Shown: one piece after another, positions 1 through 8,639 of the stretch
Numbering within the stretch: position 1 is the stretch's first letter
Layout: each line of letters starts with the position of its first letter
DNA from: Planctomycetota bacterium
GTDB taxonomy: Bacteria; Planctomycetota; Planctomycetia; Gemmatales; Gemmataceae
Assembly: GCA_021325115.1 (NCBI GenBank)
Contig: JAJPHU010000085.1
Span: 1 to 46,480 of the forward strand
Direction: 5' to 3'
DNA length: 46,480 nt
Position numbers and translations under genes: made by a program
The notes under the pieces: generated by a model
What the model was told of the DNA's origin: nothing
Databases searched by the model: none
What the model saw: the letters and a program-made list of their open reading frames with translations, nothing else

Positions 1-504
1 GGCAAGCCGCTGCTAAGCTGGCGCGTCCACTTGCTGCCGTTTGTGGGCGAAAATGCACTCTACCACGAGTTTCACCTCGATGAGCCGTGGGACAGTCCAC
101 ACAACATAAAACTGCTAGCGCGAATGCCGGCCGTCTATCACGGACCGAACCGTAAGCTAAATGCAGAGGGTAAAACTGTTTTTCTTCTGCCGGTAGGCAA
201 AGGCGCCGCCTTCAAGGACGGACCAGAGGGCCCGCTTTTTCCCAAGGATTTCCCCGATGGCACATCGAACACCATCTTCATCGTCGAGGCCGACGATGCC
301 CATGCTGTACCCTGGACGAAACCGGAAGATCTGAAATACGACTTCGAACATCCGCAACAGGGTCTCGGCGGCCACTTCCACCAGGGGTTCTTTGCGGCCA
401 TCGCAGATGGCTCCGTGCGCCTGGTCGGCAAAGCGATCCGCAAGACGACCCTTCAGCGAGCCTTCAATCCTGCTGATGGCCTGCCGATGGGGTCGGATTG
501 GTAG
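1..504 (+). CDS. DUF1559 pseudopilin-like protein, C-terminal part
   Basis: This is the 3' end of a gene that begins before the window; the frame is open from base 1 and gives 167 residues. The first residues (GKPLLSWRVHLLPF) match the start of the DUF1559 domain, and the C-terminal part carries the typical 'SNTIFIVEA...GGHFHQGFFAAIADGSVRLV' layout, that is the H-x9-DG motif of the family. DUF1559 proteins are prepilin-like proteins with an N-terminal methylation-type helix, greatly expanded in planctomycetes; their cellular role is not settled. The N-terminal helix is outside the window. The gene converges on purC, with a gap of only 17 bases. Confidence 0.85.
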   Translation, partial: GKPLLSWRVHLLPFVGENALYHEFHLDEPWDSPHNIKLLARMPAVYHGPNRKLNAEGKTVFLLPVGKGAAFKDGPEGPLFPKDFPDGTSNTIFIVEADDAHAVPWTKPEDLKYDFEHPQQGLGGHFHQGFFAAIADGSVRLVGKAIRKTTLQRAFNPADGLPMGSDW

Positions 505-521
505 AACGTCCAGCGGATGCA

Positions 522-1421
522 CTACCTGGCTGCGAGGGATGAACCGAGTGATTGGCCCGTCAGCCGTTCGTAAGCCTCCCGGTACTTGGCAGCGGTACGC
601 TCGACTACCTCAGGTGGCAGCGGCGGCGGCGGACTATTTTTGTCCCAACCCGTTGTTTCCAGCCAATCACGTACGAATTGTTTATCAAACGAGGGTGGAC
701 TGGCGCCTTCGTGGTACTGATCCGCTGGCCAGAAACGCGAGCTATCCGGTGTCAGCACTTCATCGATAAGCAGGACTTCGCCATCGGGCAACATTCCCCA
801 CTCGAACTTGGTATCAGCGAGGATCAGTCCGCACGAGTGGGCATGTTCGGAAGCACGCTGATAGATATCGAGACTGCGCTGGCGCAGACTGAGCGCCAGG
901 TCACGACCTATAAGATCGCTCATCTCTTCAAAAGAGATGTTTTGATCGTGCCCACTTTCTTCTTTGGTGGCAGGCGTGAAGATAGCTTCGGGCAAGCGGG
1001 CGCTCTGGGTCAGTCCTGGCGGCAGGGCAATGCCGCAAACAGTGCCATAGCGCTGATATTCCTTCCAGCCGGAGCCGGCCAGGTAGCCGCGGACGACGCA
1101 TTCGATCGGCACTACCGACGCCTTGCGTACCAGGCAAGCACGGCCAGCCAGGTCGGCGGCGCGTTCGGCGAAAGCCGGTCCCATGTCAGCCAGATCGGTG
1201 CTCAGCAGATGATTAGGCACGTCCAGGTAATTGAGCCAGAACAGCGTCAGTGCGGTCAAGATGCGGCCTTTGTCGGGAATGGCCGTCGGCAGCACCCAAT
1301 CGAAAGCGCTGATGCGATCCGTGGCGATGATGACCAGACGATCGCCGAGATCATAGACATCGCGGACCTTGCCGCGGCGGCAGGAATAGCCGGGTACATC
1401 GCTGTGCAGAAGGACCGTCAT
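522..1421 (-). CDS. purC: Phosphoribosylaminoimidazole-succinocarboxamide synthase
   Basis: SAICAR synthetase, which joins aspartate to CAIR in purine biosynthesis (cytosolic, ATP-dependent). The 299-residue protein has the N-terminal [10 protein letters not shown] nucleotide-binding strand (residues 17-26), the ATDRISAFD block (33-41) and KGRIL (51-55). Further on lie the [11 protein letters not shown] and LADTKFEWG motifs of the family and a C-terminal tail typical of the longer, yeast-like bacterial form. I start at the ATG at 1421 because GGAG precedes it; a further in-frame start at 1484 adds 21 residues that do not resemble the family. The gene stands alone. Function is certain at family level. 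Confidence 0.96.
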   Translation of the reverse strand: MTVLLHSDVPGYSCRRGKVRDVYDLGDRLVIIATDRISAFDWVLPTAIPDKGRILTALTLFWLNYLDVPNHLLSTDLADMGPAFAERAADLAGRACLVRKASVVPIECVVRGYLAGSGWKEYQRYGTVCGIALPPGLTQSARLPEAIFTPATKEESGHDQNISFEEMSDLIGRDLALSLRQRSLDIYQRASEHAHSCGLILADTKFEWGMLPDGEVLLIDEVLTPDSSRFWPADQYHEGASPPSFDKQFVRDWLETTGWDKNSPPPPLPPEVVERTAAKYREAYERLTGQSLGSSLAAR

Positions 1422-1752
1422 GTCTCCATTATAAAGAGTACAAGCCGGAAGCGTAAGCGCTCGATGCCTTGCTACTGCCTGCACTTCCGGTGCGCAGGCG
1501 TGCGCTCGCTACACGCCGCAAAATCGCTCCAGGCGGGGCAGGTAAAACTCAGGCCGACCGTTGTTTCTGCAGCGGAAACAGCGTAAAATATATTGGAGAG
1601 ATAGAAAAGAGAGGCATCGGCACCGAAGCCCTTCTGCCTGTTTCGCATGGTCCATTCACGCATCTGGCCCCTGCCTCTTCATCCCTCCATCTGATGCTAC
1701 ACCGAGTGTTAGGCGGCGCATCGCTGGTGAGTGCGCTGCAAGGAGAGTCACT
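1422..1752. other. Divergent intergenic region, purC / acyl-CoA ligase
   Basis: 331 bases with no convincing gene. It holds the purC ribosome-binding site at the left, one half of the GGAAGCGTAAGC repeat (about 1447-1460) followed by a degraded CACTTCCGG partner, a possible promoter at 1561-1589 and the AAGGAGAG ribosome-binding site (1739-1746) of the ligase gene. The frame is open upstream of the ligase start but the extra residues are unlike the family. Confidence 0.6.
1561..1589 (+). promoter_or_regulatory. Possible sigma70-type promoter for the acyl-CoA ligase
   Basis: TTGTTT (1561-1566) and TAAAAT (1584-1589) are separated by exactly 17 bases, a good fit to -35 and -10 boxes, and would give a leader of about 155 bases before the GTG at 1753. 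This is pattern-based only; planctomycete promoter consensus is poorly known. Confidence 0.3.
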
Positions 1753-3480
1753 GTGTCGTCCCTATCTGTGTCCCAAACTACCTCTAAACCCGTCGCAGAC
1801 TGGCAGCAATCCTGGTTGCAGGAATATCCCTGTGACATGCCGTCATGCGTGCCATATCCGCGTGTAGCGTTGAGTGAATTGCTGGAGCGTGCGGCGCGGC
1901 GGACGCCAGACTTGCCGGCCTGCACGCTGTATGGCCGCTCCACGACGTTCGCGCAGCTGGCCGAGCAGGCACGGCGGCTGGCCCGCGCCCTGGCCGACAA
2001 AGGGGCCAAGCCAGGCCGGCATGTCGGCGTCTTGCTGCCGAATATCCCGGAATATCTTGTCGCCCTGCAAGCGATCTGGCTGACTGGAGCGACGGCATTG
2101 CAGCTGAGTCCGCTCATGGTCGCCGAGGAAGTCGGCCATTGGCTGGAGGCGACCGGCTGTCACATCGTTGTCACTCTAGATCTGTTGGCCCCGGCTGTGA
2201 TGGGGGCCCTTCAGCGCGGTCCCTTGGAGCACGTCATCCTGACATCACTGGCGCGGCGCATGGCCATGTGGCGCGGCATGCTCTATCGCATCGAGCGCCT
2301 GCGCCGCAACGGTTACCTGCGCGTGCCGCACGACATGCACCGCCACCGTTTCGCCGAGTTGCTGCAAACGCCGCCGCTGGAAAAGCCAGCTTCTGTGGCC
2401 CCGGAGGAAGATGTGGCCATACTCGCCCCGACTGGCGGCACCACCTCCTCGCCCAAAGCCGTCATGCTGACGCATCGCAACCTGGTTGCCAACGCCCTGC
2501 AGCTGCGTAACTGGTGCGGCGGCACGGACGGCAGTGAGAGCCTGCTCGGTGTGTTGCCATTTTTCCATGCCTATGGGTTGACTGTGTCGCTGTTGACCAG
2601 TTGGGCCAAATGCGACACACTGCATCTGTATCCGCGCTTCGAGACGCGGGCCGTGCTCAACTTGATTGAAACGCAGCGGCCGCAGATTGTGCCGGCAGTG
2701 CCGGCCATGTTGGCGGCACTCAACAACCTGATGCGTGGCAAACCATACGACCTGTCGTTCGTCCGTTTCGTCATCTCTGGCGCCTCGGCCCTGGAAGCGA
2801 GTGTGCGCCGCGAGTTCGAGAAGACTGGCGTCGGCGCCATCGTCGAGGGCTACGGACTGACCGAGGCCAGTCCAGTAACGCACGCCAATCCACCGGGCGA
2901 CGCCAATCGCCCTGGCACCATCGGTAAACCACTGCCGGATACCGAAGCACGCCTGATCGATCCGGAGACCGGCCTTGAAGTGGGCGATGGCCAGGTCGGC
3001 GAGCTGGTGGTGCGTGGACCGCAGATCATGAAAGGCTACTTCAACAATCCGCTGGCCACCGAAGAGGTGCTTCAAGACGGCTGGCTGTTCACCGGCGACA
3101 TGGCGTGGCGCGATGCCGAGGGATATTATACCATTGTGGATCGCAAAAGAGATATTATCAAAACCTCTGGTTACCTGGTGTTTCCGGCGGAAGTGGAAGA
3201 GGTATTGCGCAGTTATCCGGACGTGGCCGAGGCGGCAGTGATTGGCGTGCCCGACCATGATCGCGGCGAGGTGGTCAAGGCGCTGCTGGTGCCACGCAGC
3301 GGCAGCAAGCTCGATCTCGCTGCGCTGGAGGAACATTGTAAGTTGCACCTCGGCAAACAGAAACGACCAAGACAGATGGAAATAGTGACCGAACTGCCCA
3401 AAAATTTCCTCGGCAAAGTGCTACGCCGCAAACTGCGTGAAGCGCCGCCGTCGATCAACGGCAATGGAACGACGAGTTAA
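1753..3480 (+). CDS. AMP-binding long-chain acyl-CoA synthetase
   Basis: ANL-superfamily enzyme that activates a carboxylic acid, probably a fatty acid, with ATP and loads it onto CoA. The 575-residue protein has the P-loop TGGTTSSPKAVMLTHRN (about 227-243), GYGLTEASP (366-374), TGD (447-449), DRKRDIIKTSG (463-473) and the C-terminal catalytic lysine in NFLGKVLRRKL (K555). I chose the GTG at 1753 because AAGGAGAG lies 6 bases upstream. The next gene in the same direction encodes a thiolase, which suggests a shared role in fatty-acid activation and beta-oxidation. The stop codon TAA is part of the left arm of a long palindrome. The exact substrate cannot be read from sequence. Confidence 0.92.
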   Translation: MSSLSVSQTTSKPVADWQQSWLQEYPCDMPSCVPYPRVALSELLERAARRTPDLPACTLYGRSTTFAQLAEQARRLARALADKGAKPGRHVGVLLPNIPEYLVALQAIWLTGATALQLSPLMVAEEVGHWLEATGCHIVVTLDLLAPAVMGALQRGPLEHVILTSLARRMAMWRGMLYRIERLRRNGYLRVPHDMHRHRFAELLQTPPLEKPASVAPEEDVAILAPTGGTTSSPKAVMLTHRNLVANALQLRNWCGGTDGSESLLGVLPFFHAYGLTVSLLTSWAKCDTLHLYPRFETRAVLNLIETQRPQIVPAVPAMLAALNNLMRGKPYDLSFVRFVISGASALEASVRREFEKTGVGAIVEGYGLTEASPVTHANPPGDANRPGTIGKPLPDTEARLIDPETGLEVGDGQVGELVVRGPQIMKGYFNNPLATEEVLQDGWLFTGDMAWRDAEGYYTIVDRKRDIIKTSGYLVFPAEVEEVLRSYPDVAEAAVIGVPDHDRGEVVKALLVPRSGSKLDLAALEEHCKLHLGKQKRPRQMEIVTELPKNFLGKVLRRKLREAPPSINGNGTTS

Positions 3481-3617
3481 CCACAGAGTCCCAGAGAACA
3501 CAAAGAAGAAAGAAAGGAATAAATTTGGAAATTTAATACGTCGGCGTGCTGCTTGTTTTTCTTTCTCTTTTCCGTGCTCTCTTTTCTGTGTTCTCTGGGA
3601 ATCTGTGGTTAACTCGT
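3472..3617. repeat. Long imperfect palindrome, CACAGAG family, copy 1
   Basis: The two arms (ACGAGTTAACCACAGAG... and its complement ...TCTGTGGTTAACTCGT) match at about 30 of 31 positions. The left arm runs through the last codons and the TAA stop of the acyl-CoA ligase gene. The inside is purine-rich on one side and pyrimidine-rich on the other, so the transcript could fold into one long hairpin. It separates the ligase from the thiolase gene. Related copies lie at 24789-24922 and 37709-37890. Confidence 0.9.
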
Positions 3618-3639
3618 TGCATTACAAGGAGACGTTCTC

Positions 3640-4902
3640 ATGCTCGATATCGCCATTCTCGAAGGAATCCGCACACCTTTCGCCAAAGCCTACGGCCCGT
3701 TGGCTTCTGTGTCTGCCCAAGAGCTTGGCCGCATCGCTACGACGGCCGTACTTGAACGCGCCGGCCTGCGTCCGGATCAGGTCGATCAAGTTGTCTTCGG
3801 CAACGTGGCCATGCCGCCTGATGCCGCCAACATCGCGCGCGTCATCGCTCTGTTGTCCGGCATCCCCCGCGATCGCATCGCTCATAGCGTGCAACGCAAC
3901 TGTGCTTCCGGCATGGAAGCGTTGACGACGGCGGCTCAGCTCATCCAACTCGGTGAGGCGCGTACCATCGTCGCTGGCGGCGTCGAATCGATGAGCCGCA
4001 TCCCACTACTGTACAACCGCGAGGCAACGGAATTGTATTTGCGACTTGGCAAAGCGAAGAATTGGCGGCAGCGGCTCGGCACGTTGTTGCGTTTCCGGCC
4101 GCGGCATTTTAAACCAGTCCTTGGCGTGCAGCTGGGGCTGACCGATCCAGTGTGCGGCCTTATCATGGGGGATACGGCGGAGAACTTGGCTCGCGATTTC
4201 AACCTCAGCCGGCAGGAGCAAGATGTCTTCGCCCTGGAGAGCCACCATCGCGCCGTGGAGGCGCAGAAACGCGGCGTGCTGGCCGAGGAGATCGTGCCGA
4301 TCCACACCATTCACGAGGACTTCGGTCCGCGCAAAGATCAGACGATGGAAGCGTTGGCCCGGCTGAAGCCATTCTTCCAGAAAAACGGGACGGTGACAGT
4401 CGGCAATTCCTGTTCAATCACTGACGGCGCTGCGGCGTTGGTTGTTATGCCGGGTCAGGCCGTTCGCGCCAAGGGTCGCCGGCCATTGGGTTATCTCCGC
4501 GCCTACGCCTATGCCGGCTGCGATCCCTCGCGCATGGGGCTAGGACCAGTGTTTGCCACGAGCAAATTGCTGCACAAGACCGGCCTGAGCCTACGCGACA
4601 TCGATCGGATCGAGTTGAATGAGGCTTTTGCCGCCGTCGTGTTGGCCAATGAAAAAGCCTTCGCCTCCCAGCACTTTGCGCGCGAGCAATTGGGCCGCAA
4701 TTCGGCTCTGGGTGAAATCGATCGCCATCGCTTGAACGTCAACGGCGGTGCCATCGCATTGGGGCATCCCGTCGGAGCGACAGGCACGCGTTTGGTGCTT
4801 ACGCTGCTTAAGGAACTGCGGCGCCACAATTTGCATCGCGGTCTGGCAACGTTGTGCGTCGGCGGCGGCCAAGGCGCGGCGCTGCTGGTGGAGACGGAAT
4901 AA
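3640..4902 (+). CDS. Thiolase (acetyl-CoA acyltransferase)
   Basis: A 420-residue thiolase that cleaves 3-ketoacyl-CoA or condenses acyl-CoAs. The nucleophilic cysteine is C88 in QRNCASGMEA, the C-terminal histidine is H376 in NVNGGAIALGHPVGATG, and the second cysteine is C406 in CVGGGQG. The start ATG has AAGGAGA upstream. The length and an insert after 'GVESMSRIPL' resemble FadI/FadA-like trifunctional-complex thiolases more than biosynthetic acetoacetyl-CoA thiolases (about 390 residues). Its place directly after an acyl-CoA ligase supports a beta-oxidation role; no FadB-like partner is in the window. Confidence 0.93.
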   Translation: MLDIAILEGIRTPFAKAYGPLASVSAQELGRIATTAVLERAGLRPDQVDQVVFGNVAMPPDAANIARVIALLSGIPRDRIAHSVQRNCASGMEALTTAAQLIQLGEARTIVAGGVESMSRIPLLYNREATELYLRLGKAKNWRQRLGTLLRFRPRHFKPVLGVQLGLTDPVCGLIMGDTAENLARDFNLSRQEQDVFALESHHRAVEAQKRGVLAEEIVPIHTIHEDFGPRKDQTMEALARLKPFFQKNGTVTVGNSCSITDGAAALVVMPGQAVRAKGRRPLGYLRAYAYAGCDPSRMGLGPVFATSKLLHKTGLSLRDIDRIELNEAFAAVVLANEKAFASQHFAREQLGRNSALGEIDRHRLNVNGGAIALGHPVGATGTRLVLTLLKELRRHNLHRGLATLCVGGGQGAALLVETE

Positions 4903-5114
4903 ATAGGGTAATGACTTGTCTGACGCTCCGATAGCTACAATGCGTGTGAATTATAGGATTCCCACACTTGCAAACACAATCTAAGAAAGATAAAATGAGT
5001 AGCAAAGAGGGAATGGCCAAACAGAGACGGCTGTTGTGACGGGGTGGTCTGCTGCGCCAATTGAATGCTAAACTAGGAGATTGCACCATCTTTTTCTTTA
5101 AAAGGAGCGGGACA

Positions 5115-6716
5115 ATGTTGTTCTTTTCTCTCACTAGCAAACGCCATGAAGCCAAAAAATCCACTGGCGAAAAGCGGACATTTGTCCCACGCCTGGAAAT
5201 CCTCGAAAGTAGAGACCTCCCATCCACTTTCACGGTAACTAACACTTCATCGGACGTGAATACTTCGAATTCACTGCCGTGGGCGATCCAGCAATCGAAC
5301 TCAACTCCTGGGCTGAATACCATCGACTTCAATATCTCTGGTTCAGGAACCCACGTCATCAACTTAACTGAGATCCAATGGATAAGTAATCCTGTGATAA
5401 TCGATGGCACATCGCAGCCTGGATACAATGGAAAGCCTCTCATTTCCATCCAGGGTAACAGCAGTCTAACCGGCTTATTCGTTCTCACCACTGGCAGCTC
5501 CGGCTCAACTATTGAAGGTCTGGACATGTACAACTCTACGGTCAGCCAGATAAGCATGGTTGCCGGTTCCAATGGAAACTTGATTCAAGACAACTGGATA
5601 GGCTTTTACATCGATCCGAACGGCCAGGTCCATTTGAACAGCGCGTTAGGGTATAGCGGCTCAGACGCCATCGGTATTCAGTCGAGCAACAACACGATTC
5701 GCAACAATGTTCTCAGCGGCGTTTACAATGCCATCGGCATCGGCGAGGACGCCTCCGTCTCTTGGTCCGGCACAGTCTACCAGGGCAATTCCATTACATC
5801 CAATTTCATCGGCACTGATCCTGATGGCACCACGGCGCAAGGTTATGGCAACCAATCTAGTGCTGTCTACCTCGGTGCAGGTAGTCAAGGAAACCTCATC
5901 GGTCCTTACAATGTCCTGTCGGGCAACCTCCACGGGGTTGAAATGAATACCCCCTCTACCACCGGCAACATTGTATTTGAGAACCGCATCGGCACAGATG
6001 TGACCGGAACATACGCAATCTCCAATGGTGACGGCGTGGACCTGTCCGGCGGCGCCAATGGCAATACCATCGGCGGGTCATTCGGCGGCAACCTTATCTC
6101 CGGGAACACCGGAGTAGGCGTCAACTTGGGCGTACAAGGTTACGGAAGCGGCAATAATAATTGGGTCCAGGGCAATATCATTGGACTCAATGGCAGTCAG
6201 ACAGTAGTGCTCGGCACCGGCAACGGAGTCTCCATCAATAGCGGCTCCGTTGGCAACCATGTTCAAGGCAACGTTCTCTGCGGAGCAACTTTCAACGGTG
6301 TCTACTTACAAAACGCATCGTCTAATGACATCAGCGGCAATTGGATCGGCGAATCTTCCAGCGGTACGGGTTTCGCCAACAGGCAGTACGGCGTCGCAGT
6401 GACGCAGGGATCGAATTACAATTCCATCCTGGGGAATTATTTCGGAGTGAACAATCTCGGAAATCTTTATATTGATGCCACTTCCATTGGCAATGTCACA
6501 GATGTGTCGTCAGCAAGTCCAACCGGTCCAACCAATCCACCCGGTTCGACCAGCATTTCAGACCAAATCCAGCAAATTTTCCAGGCTTACGGAGTGATGC
6601 TACAAGCCTTGGGGAATAGGAACATCCCTCTCTTTTTCCAGGAAGTGCAAAATATTGTATCGCTTTACGTGACTGTTGAGTTGGAGATCCTCCGCTCTTT
6701 CCTTCATCTTCAGTAA
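5115..6716 (+). CDS. Secreted or surface parallel beta-helix protein
   Basis: A 533-residue protein of unknown function. The N-terminus is not a classic signal peptide; it has a basic stretch followed by RLEILESRDLPSTFTV (about residues 30-45), the 'LExRxLPS' type motif that opens many large planctomycete extracellular proteins. The rest is rich in Asn/Gly/Ser/Thr and repeats units such as 'GNxIxGNxIG' and 'NxIGxxxGGNLISGN', typical of right-handed parallel beta-helices of the pectate-lyase or choice-of-anchor type. After a PTGPTNPPG linker (about 490) comes a helical tail. The ATG at 5115 has AGGAG 7 bases upstream. Catalytic residues cannot be assigned, so a structural or adhesive role is as likely as an enzymatic one. 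Confidence 0.8.
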   Translation: MLFFSLTSKRHEAKKSTGEKRTFVPRLEILESRDLPSTFTVTNTSSDVNTSNSLPWAIQQSNSTPGLNTIDFNISGSGTHVINLTEIQWISNPVIIDGTSQPGYNGKPLISIQGNSSLTGLFVLTTGSSGSTIEGLDMYNSTVSQISMVAGSNGNLIQDNWIGFYIDPNGQVHLNSALGYSGSDAIGIQSSNNTIRNNVLSGVYNAIGIGEDASVSWSGTVYQGNSITSNFIGTDPDGTTAQGYGNQSSAVYLGAGSQGNLIGPYNVLSGNLHGVEMNTPSTTGNIVFENRIGTDVTGTYAISNGDGVDLSGGANGNTIGGSFGGNLISGNTGVGVNLGVQGYGSGNNNWVQGNIIGLNGSQTVVLGTGNGVSINSGSVGNHVQGNVLCGATFNGVYLQNASSNDISGNWIGESSSGTGFANRQYGVAVTQGSNYNSILGNYFGVNNLGNLYIDATSIGNVTDVSSASPTGPTNPPGSTSISDQIQQIFQAYGVMLQALGNRNIPLFFQEVQNIVSLYVTVELEILRSFLHLQ

Positions 6717-6742
6717 AGTCTCATATGACCAATGTCTCTGGT

Positions 6743-6766
6743 GAGCGGGAGACCCGTCTCCCGCTC
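6743..6766. terminator. Perfect hairpin between convergent genes
   Basis: GAGCGGGAGAC, a 2-base loop CC, then GTCTCCCGCTC: an 11-bp perfect stem between the beta-helix gene (+) and the DUF1501 gene (-). The position suits a bidirectional terminator, but there is no strong T-tract on either side. It could also be another member of the palindromic repeats that crowd this genome. Confidence 0.55.
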
Positions 6767-6773
6767 TGCGTTC

Positions 6774-8138
6774 TTACACTACTTCGTGCAGCACCGGGCT
6801 ATCGATGATGTGCTGCGGCCGCCCCGTCGGGTCAGTGATGGTTGTCATCTCCGGATGGATGCCGAGATTGTGATAGAGAGTGGCGAAAATTTCGCCGAAA
6901 GTCACGGGGCGATTGCTGGCGTATTCACCCAGGCGATTGGTAGCGCCGATGACCTGCCCTGTCTTCATGCCGCCACCGGCCAGCAAAGCGCAGCTCACCT
7001 GCGGCCAATGATCGCGGCCAGCCTGCTTGTTGATGCGCGGTGTCCGCCCGAATTCACCCCAAGCGATGACCGTCACGTCACGGAGCATTCCGCGTGCGTC
7101 CAGATCGTCGATCAGGGCGCTAAAGCCTTGATCGAACTTGCTGCCATGATCGCGTACCAGCTTGAAGTTCTCGCTGTGACTGTCCCAGCGGCCATAGGAC
7201 AGCGTCACCACGCGCACACCGGCCTCGATCAAGCGGCGAGCCAGGAGCAAGTGATCGTTCGCCGTCGGCGCTCCGTCATACTGAAACTGATACGGCTTGC
7301 CGTCGCCGTAACGCGCCCGCACCTTATCGCTTTCCTTGCGGAGATCCAGCGCTTCGACAAGCTTGCTAGAAGTCAGCACGCCGAGGGCGCGTTCCGTCAT
7401 CGCATCCATGGTCTTGTAAACGCCGCTGCTGTCGAGATCGGCGCGAAGGCTATCGAAGCTGGCCAGCAGCCGGCGGCGATCGGCCAGCGTCTCGACGGAG
7501 ATGCCGTGCAACGTCATGTTAGCCATGCCAGGACCATCCGGCTTGAAAGCGGCATAGGAAGGGCCGAGGAAGCCGGGACCGCCGGCATCGGACCACGGTA
7601 CATGCTGTGTCCGCGCCGCCAAGCCGGCGAACGGCGGTACCGATGGATCGACGGGACCCAGTACCTTGGCGGCGACGGCGCCGATGCTTGGCCGGCCGCC
7701 TAGCGATCGCAAGCTCGAATGTGGCCAACCCGAAGTGCATTGATAAGCATCGTGTCCGCCGGTGGCGCCGACCACCGAGCGAATGATAATGCATTTATTC
7801 ATGCGTGCGGCGATCTGCGGGAAGACTTCACCAATCTGAATGCCGGGCACTTTTGTGGCAATCGGCTTGAACTCGCCGCGGATCTCGGCAGGCGCTTCAG
7901 TCTTGATGTCCCACAAGTCCTGATGCGGTGGACCGCCGCCCAGGAAGATATTGATGACTGCTTTATGGCGATTGCTGCCGGCGCCCACCGGCGAGACACC
8001 GATCCCGCCGGCCTCGGCCCGCAAAATGTCGGCGAGCGTGAGTGAGGCGGTCCCGAAAGAGAAGGCGCCAATTTGAAGAAAACTGCGTCGCGAAATGCCA
8101 TCGCAGAACTGCTGTTTTTGGCCGAAGATGGTCAACAT
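6774..8138 (-). CDS. DUF1501 family protein with Tat signal
   Basis: A 454-residue member of DUF1501, a sulfatase/alkaline-phosphatase-superfamily fold that is highly expanded in planctomycetes and often paired with DUF1549/DUF1553 cytochrome-type proteins. The N-terminus has a twin-arginine motif (SRRSFLQIGAFSFG, about residues 16-29), so export as a folded protein is likely. 'INIFLGGGPPHQDLWD' and 'VIAWGEFGRTPRINKQAGRDHWP' are family hallmarks, the latter holding likely metal-binding Asp and His. I start at the ATG at 8138, which has AAGGAGAGG upstream, rather than 28 codons earlier. No DUF1549/1553 partner is nearby. The substrate is unknown. Confidence 0.92.
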   Translation of the reverse strand: MLTIFGQKQQFCDGISRRSFLQIGAFSFGTASLTLADILRAEAGGIGVSPVGAGSNRHKAVINIFLGGGPPHQDLWDIKTEAPAEIRGEFKPIATKVPGIQIGEVFPQIAARMNKCIIIRSVVGATGGHDAYQCTSGWPHSSLRSLGGRPSIGAVAAKVLGPVDPSVPPFAGLAARTQHVPWSDAGGPGFLGPSYAAFKPDGPGMANMTLHGISVETLADRRRLLASFDSLRADLDSSGVYKTMDAMTERALGVLTSSKLVEALDLRKESDKVRARYGDGKPYQFQYDGAPTANDHLLLARRLIEAGVRVVTLSYGRWDSHSENFKLVRDHGSKFDQGFSALIDDLDARGMLRDVTVIAWGEFGRTPRINKQAGRDHWPQVSCALLAGGGMKTGQVIGATNRLGEYASNRPVTFGEIFATLYHNLGIHPEMTTITDPTGRPQHIIDSPVLHEVV

Positions 8139-8451
8139 TGACCTCTCCTTTCGAGCAAGGCGGGAAGCGAATCCGTGGTAGGAACTGAGGATGCTTCGCA
8201 CACACGAGCAGCTGTACCTCATCCGTAGTATAAACTAAACGGCTGAGCCAGGTGTGTCAAGCGCGAAGAGCTGTGCCGCTGTTGCATCCATGCATCCGGC
8301 CGGTAGGGATAGCGGATACTCAGCTTGTCGAACGTTTGATCTGCGGTCTCGACAACGAGGATTCTCAAATACAGATAAAAGCGACCGAAAAATAGGAAAA
8401 ATCGTCGGAGTGCCGGGCCGGTGCTGCGCAAAAAATCAGCACAGAAGCCGC

Positions 8452-8550
8452 TTAGAGCGCATGGCAAGCGGGTGTAGCGTTTTTCTCCCTCCCCCACAAG
8501 GGGGAGGAGGAAGACATCTAGCCGCTACACCCGCTTGCCATGCGCTCTAA
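8452..8550. repeat. Nested palindrome with 28-bp perfect arms
   Basis: Arms 8452-8479 and 8523-8550 are perfect 28-bp inverted repeats (start TTAGAGCGCATGGCAAGCGG). Between them lies a second, independent hairpin, CCTCCCCC-ACAA-GGGGGAGG (8488-8507). The same inner hairpin, without these arms, occurs at about 27640-27780, 43105-43190 and 45248-45264, so the element looks modular. MITE-like in form, no coding capacity. Confidence 0.92.
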
Positions 8551-8556
8551 ACCTCG

Positions 8557-8610
8557 CGAGCCGGAAGCGTAAGTGACAGAGCAAGAGCCGTCGCTTACGC
8601 TTCCGGCTCG
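8557..8610. repeat. GGAAGCGTAAGC palindrome, copy 1
   Basis: CGAGCCGGAAGCGTAAGTGAC and GTCGCTTACGCTTCCGGCTCG are inverted repeats differing at one or two positions, with a loop of about a dozen bases. A second copy lies at 43214-43264 and a half copy near 1447-1460. The form resembles REP elements of other bacteria. Confidence 0.88.
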
Positions 8611-8639
8611 TTTCGTGCGCTGTTGGATTTATTTGTTCG

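Larger units (their letters stand above)
8139..8639. other. 501-base intergenic region carrying two palindromes
   Basis: No gene is supported here. The first 310 bases hold the upstream region of the DUF1501 gene; the rest is filled by a nested palindrome (8452-8550) and directly behind it a GGAAGCGTAAGC palindrome (8557-8610). The nearest gene to the right, a methyltransferase, ends at 8640, so both palindromes sit at its 3' end. Confidence 0.7.

Noticed and set aside
552-1586. 344-codon plus-strand ORF
   Set aside because: Antisense shadow of purC, whose product is unmistakable.
2245-3348. 367-codon minus-strand ORF
   Set aside because: Antisense to the acyl-CoA ligase; His/Gln-rich composition is typical of a shadow frame in GC-rich genes.
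6732-7703. 323-codon plus-strand ORF
   Set aside because: Antisense to the DUF1501 gene, starts beside the hairpin at 6743-6766 and has no recognisable domain.
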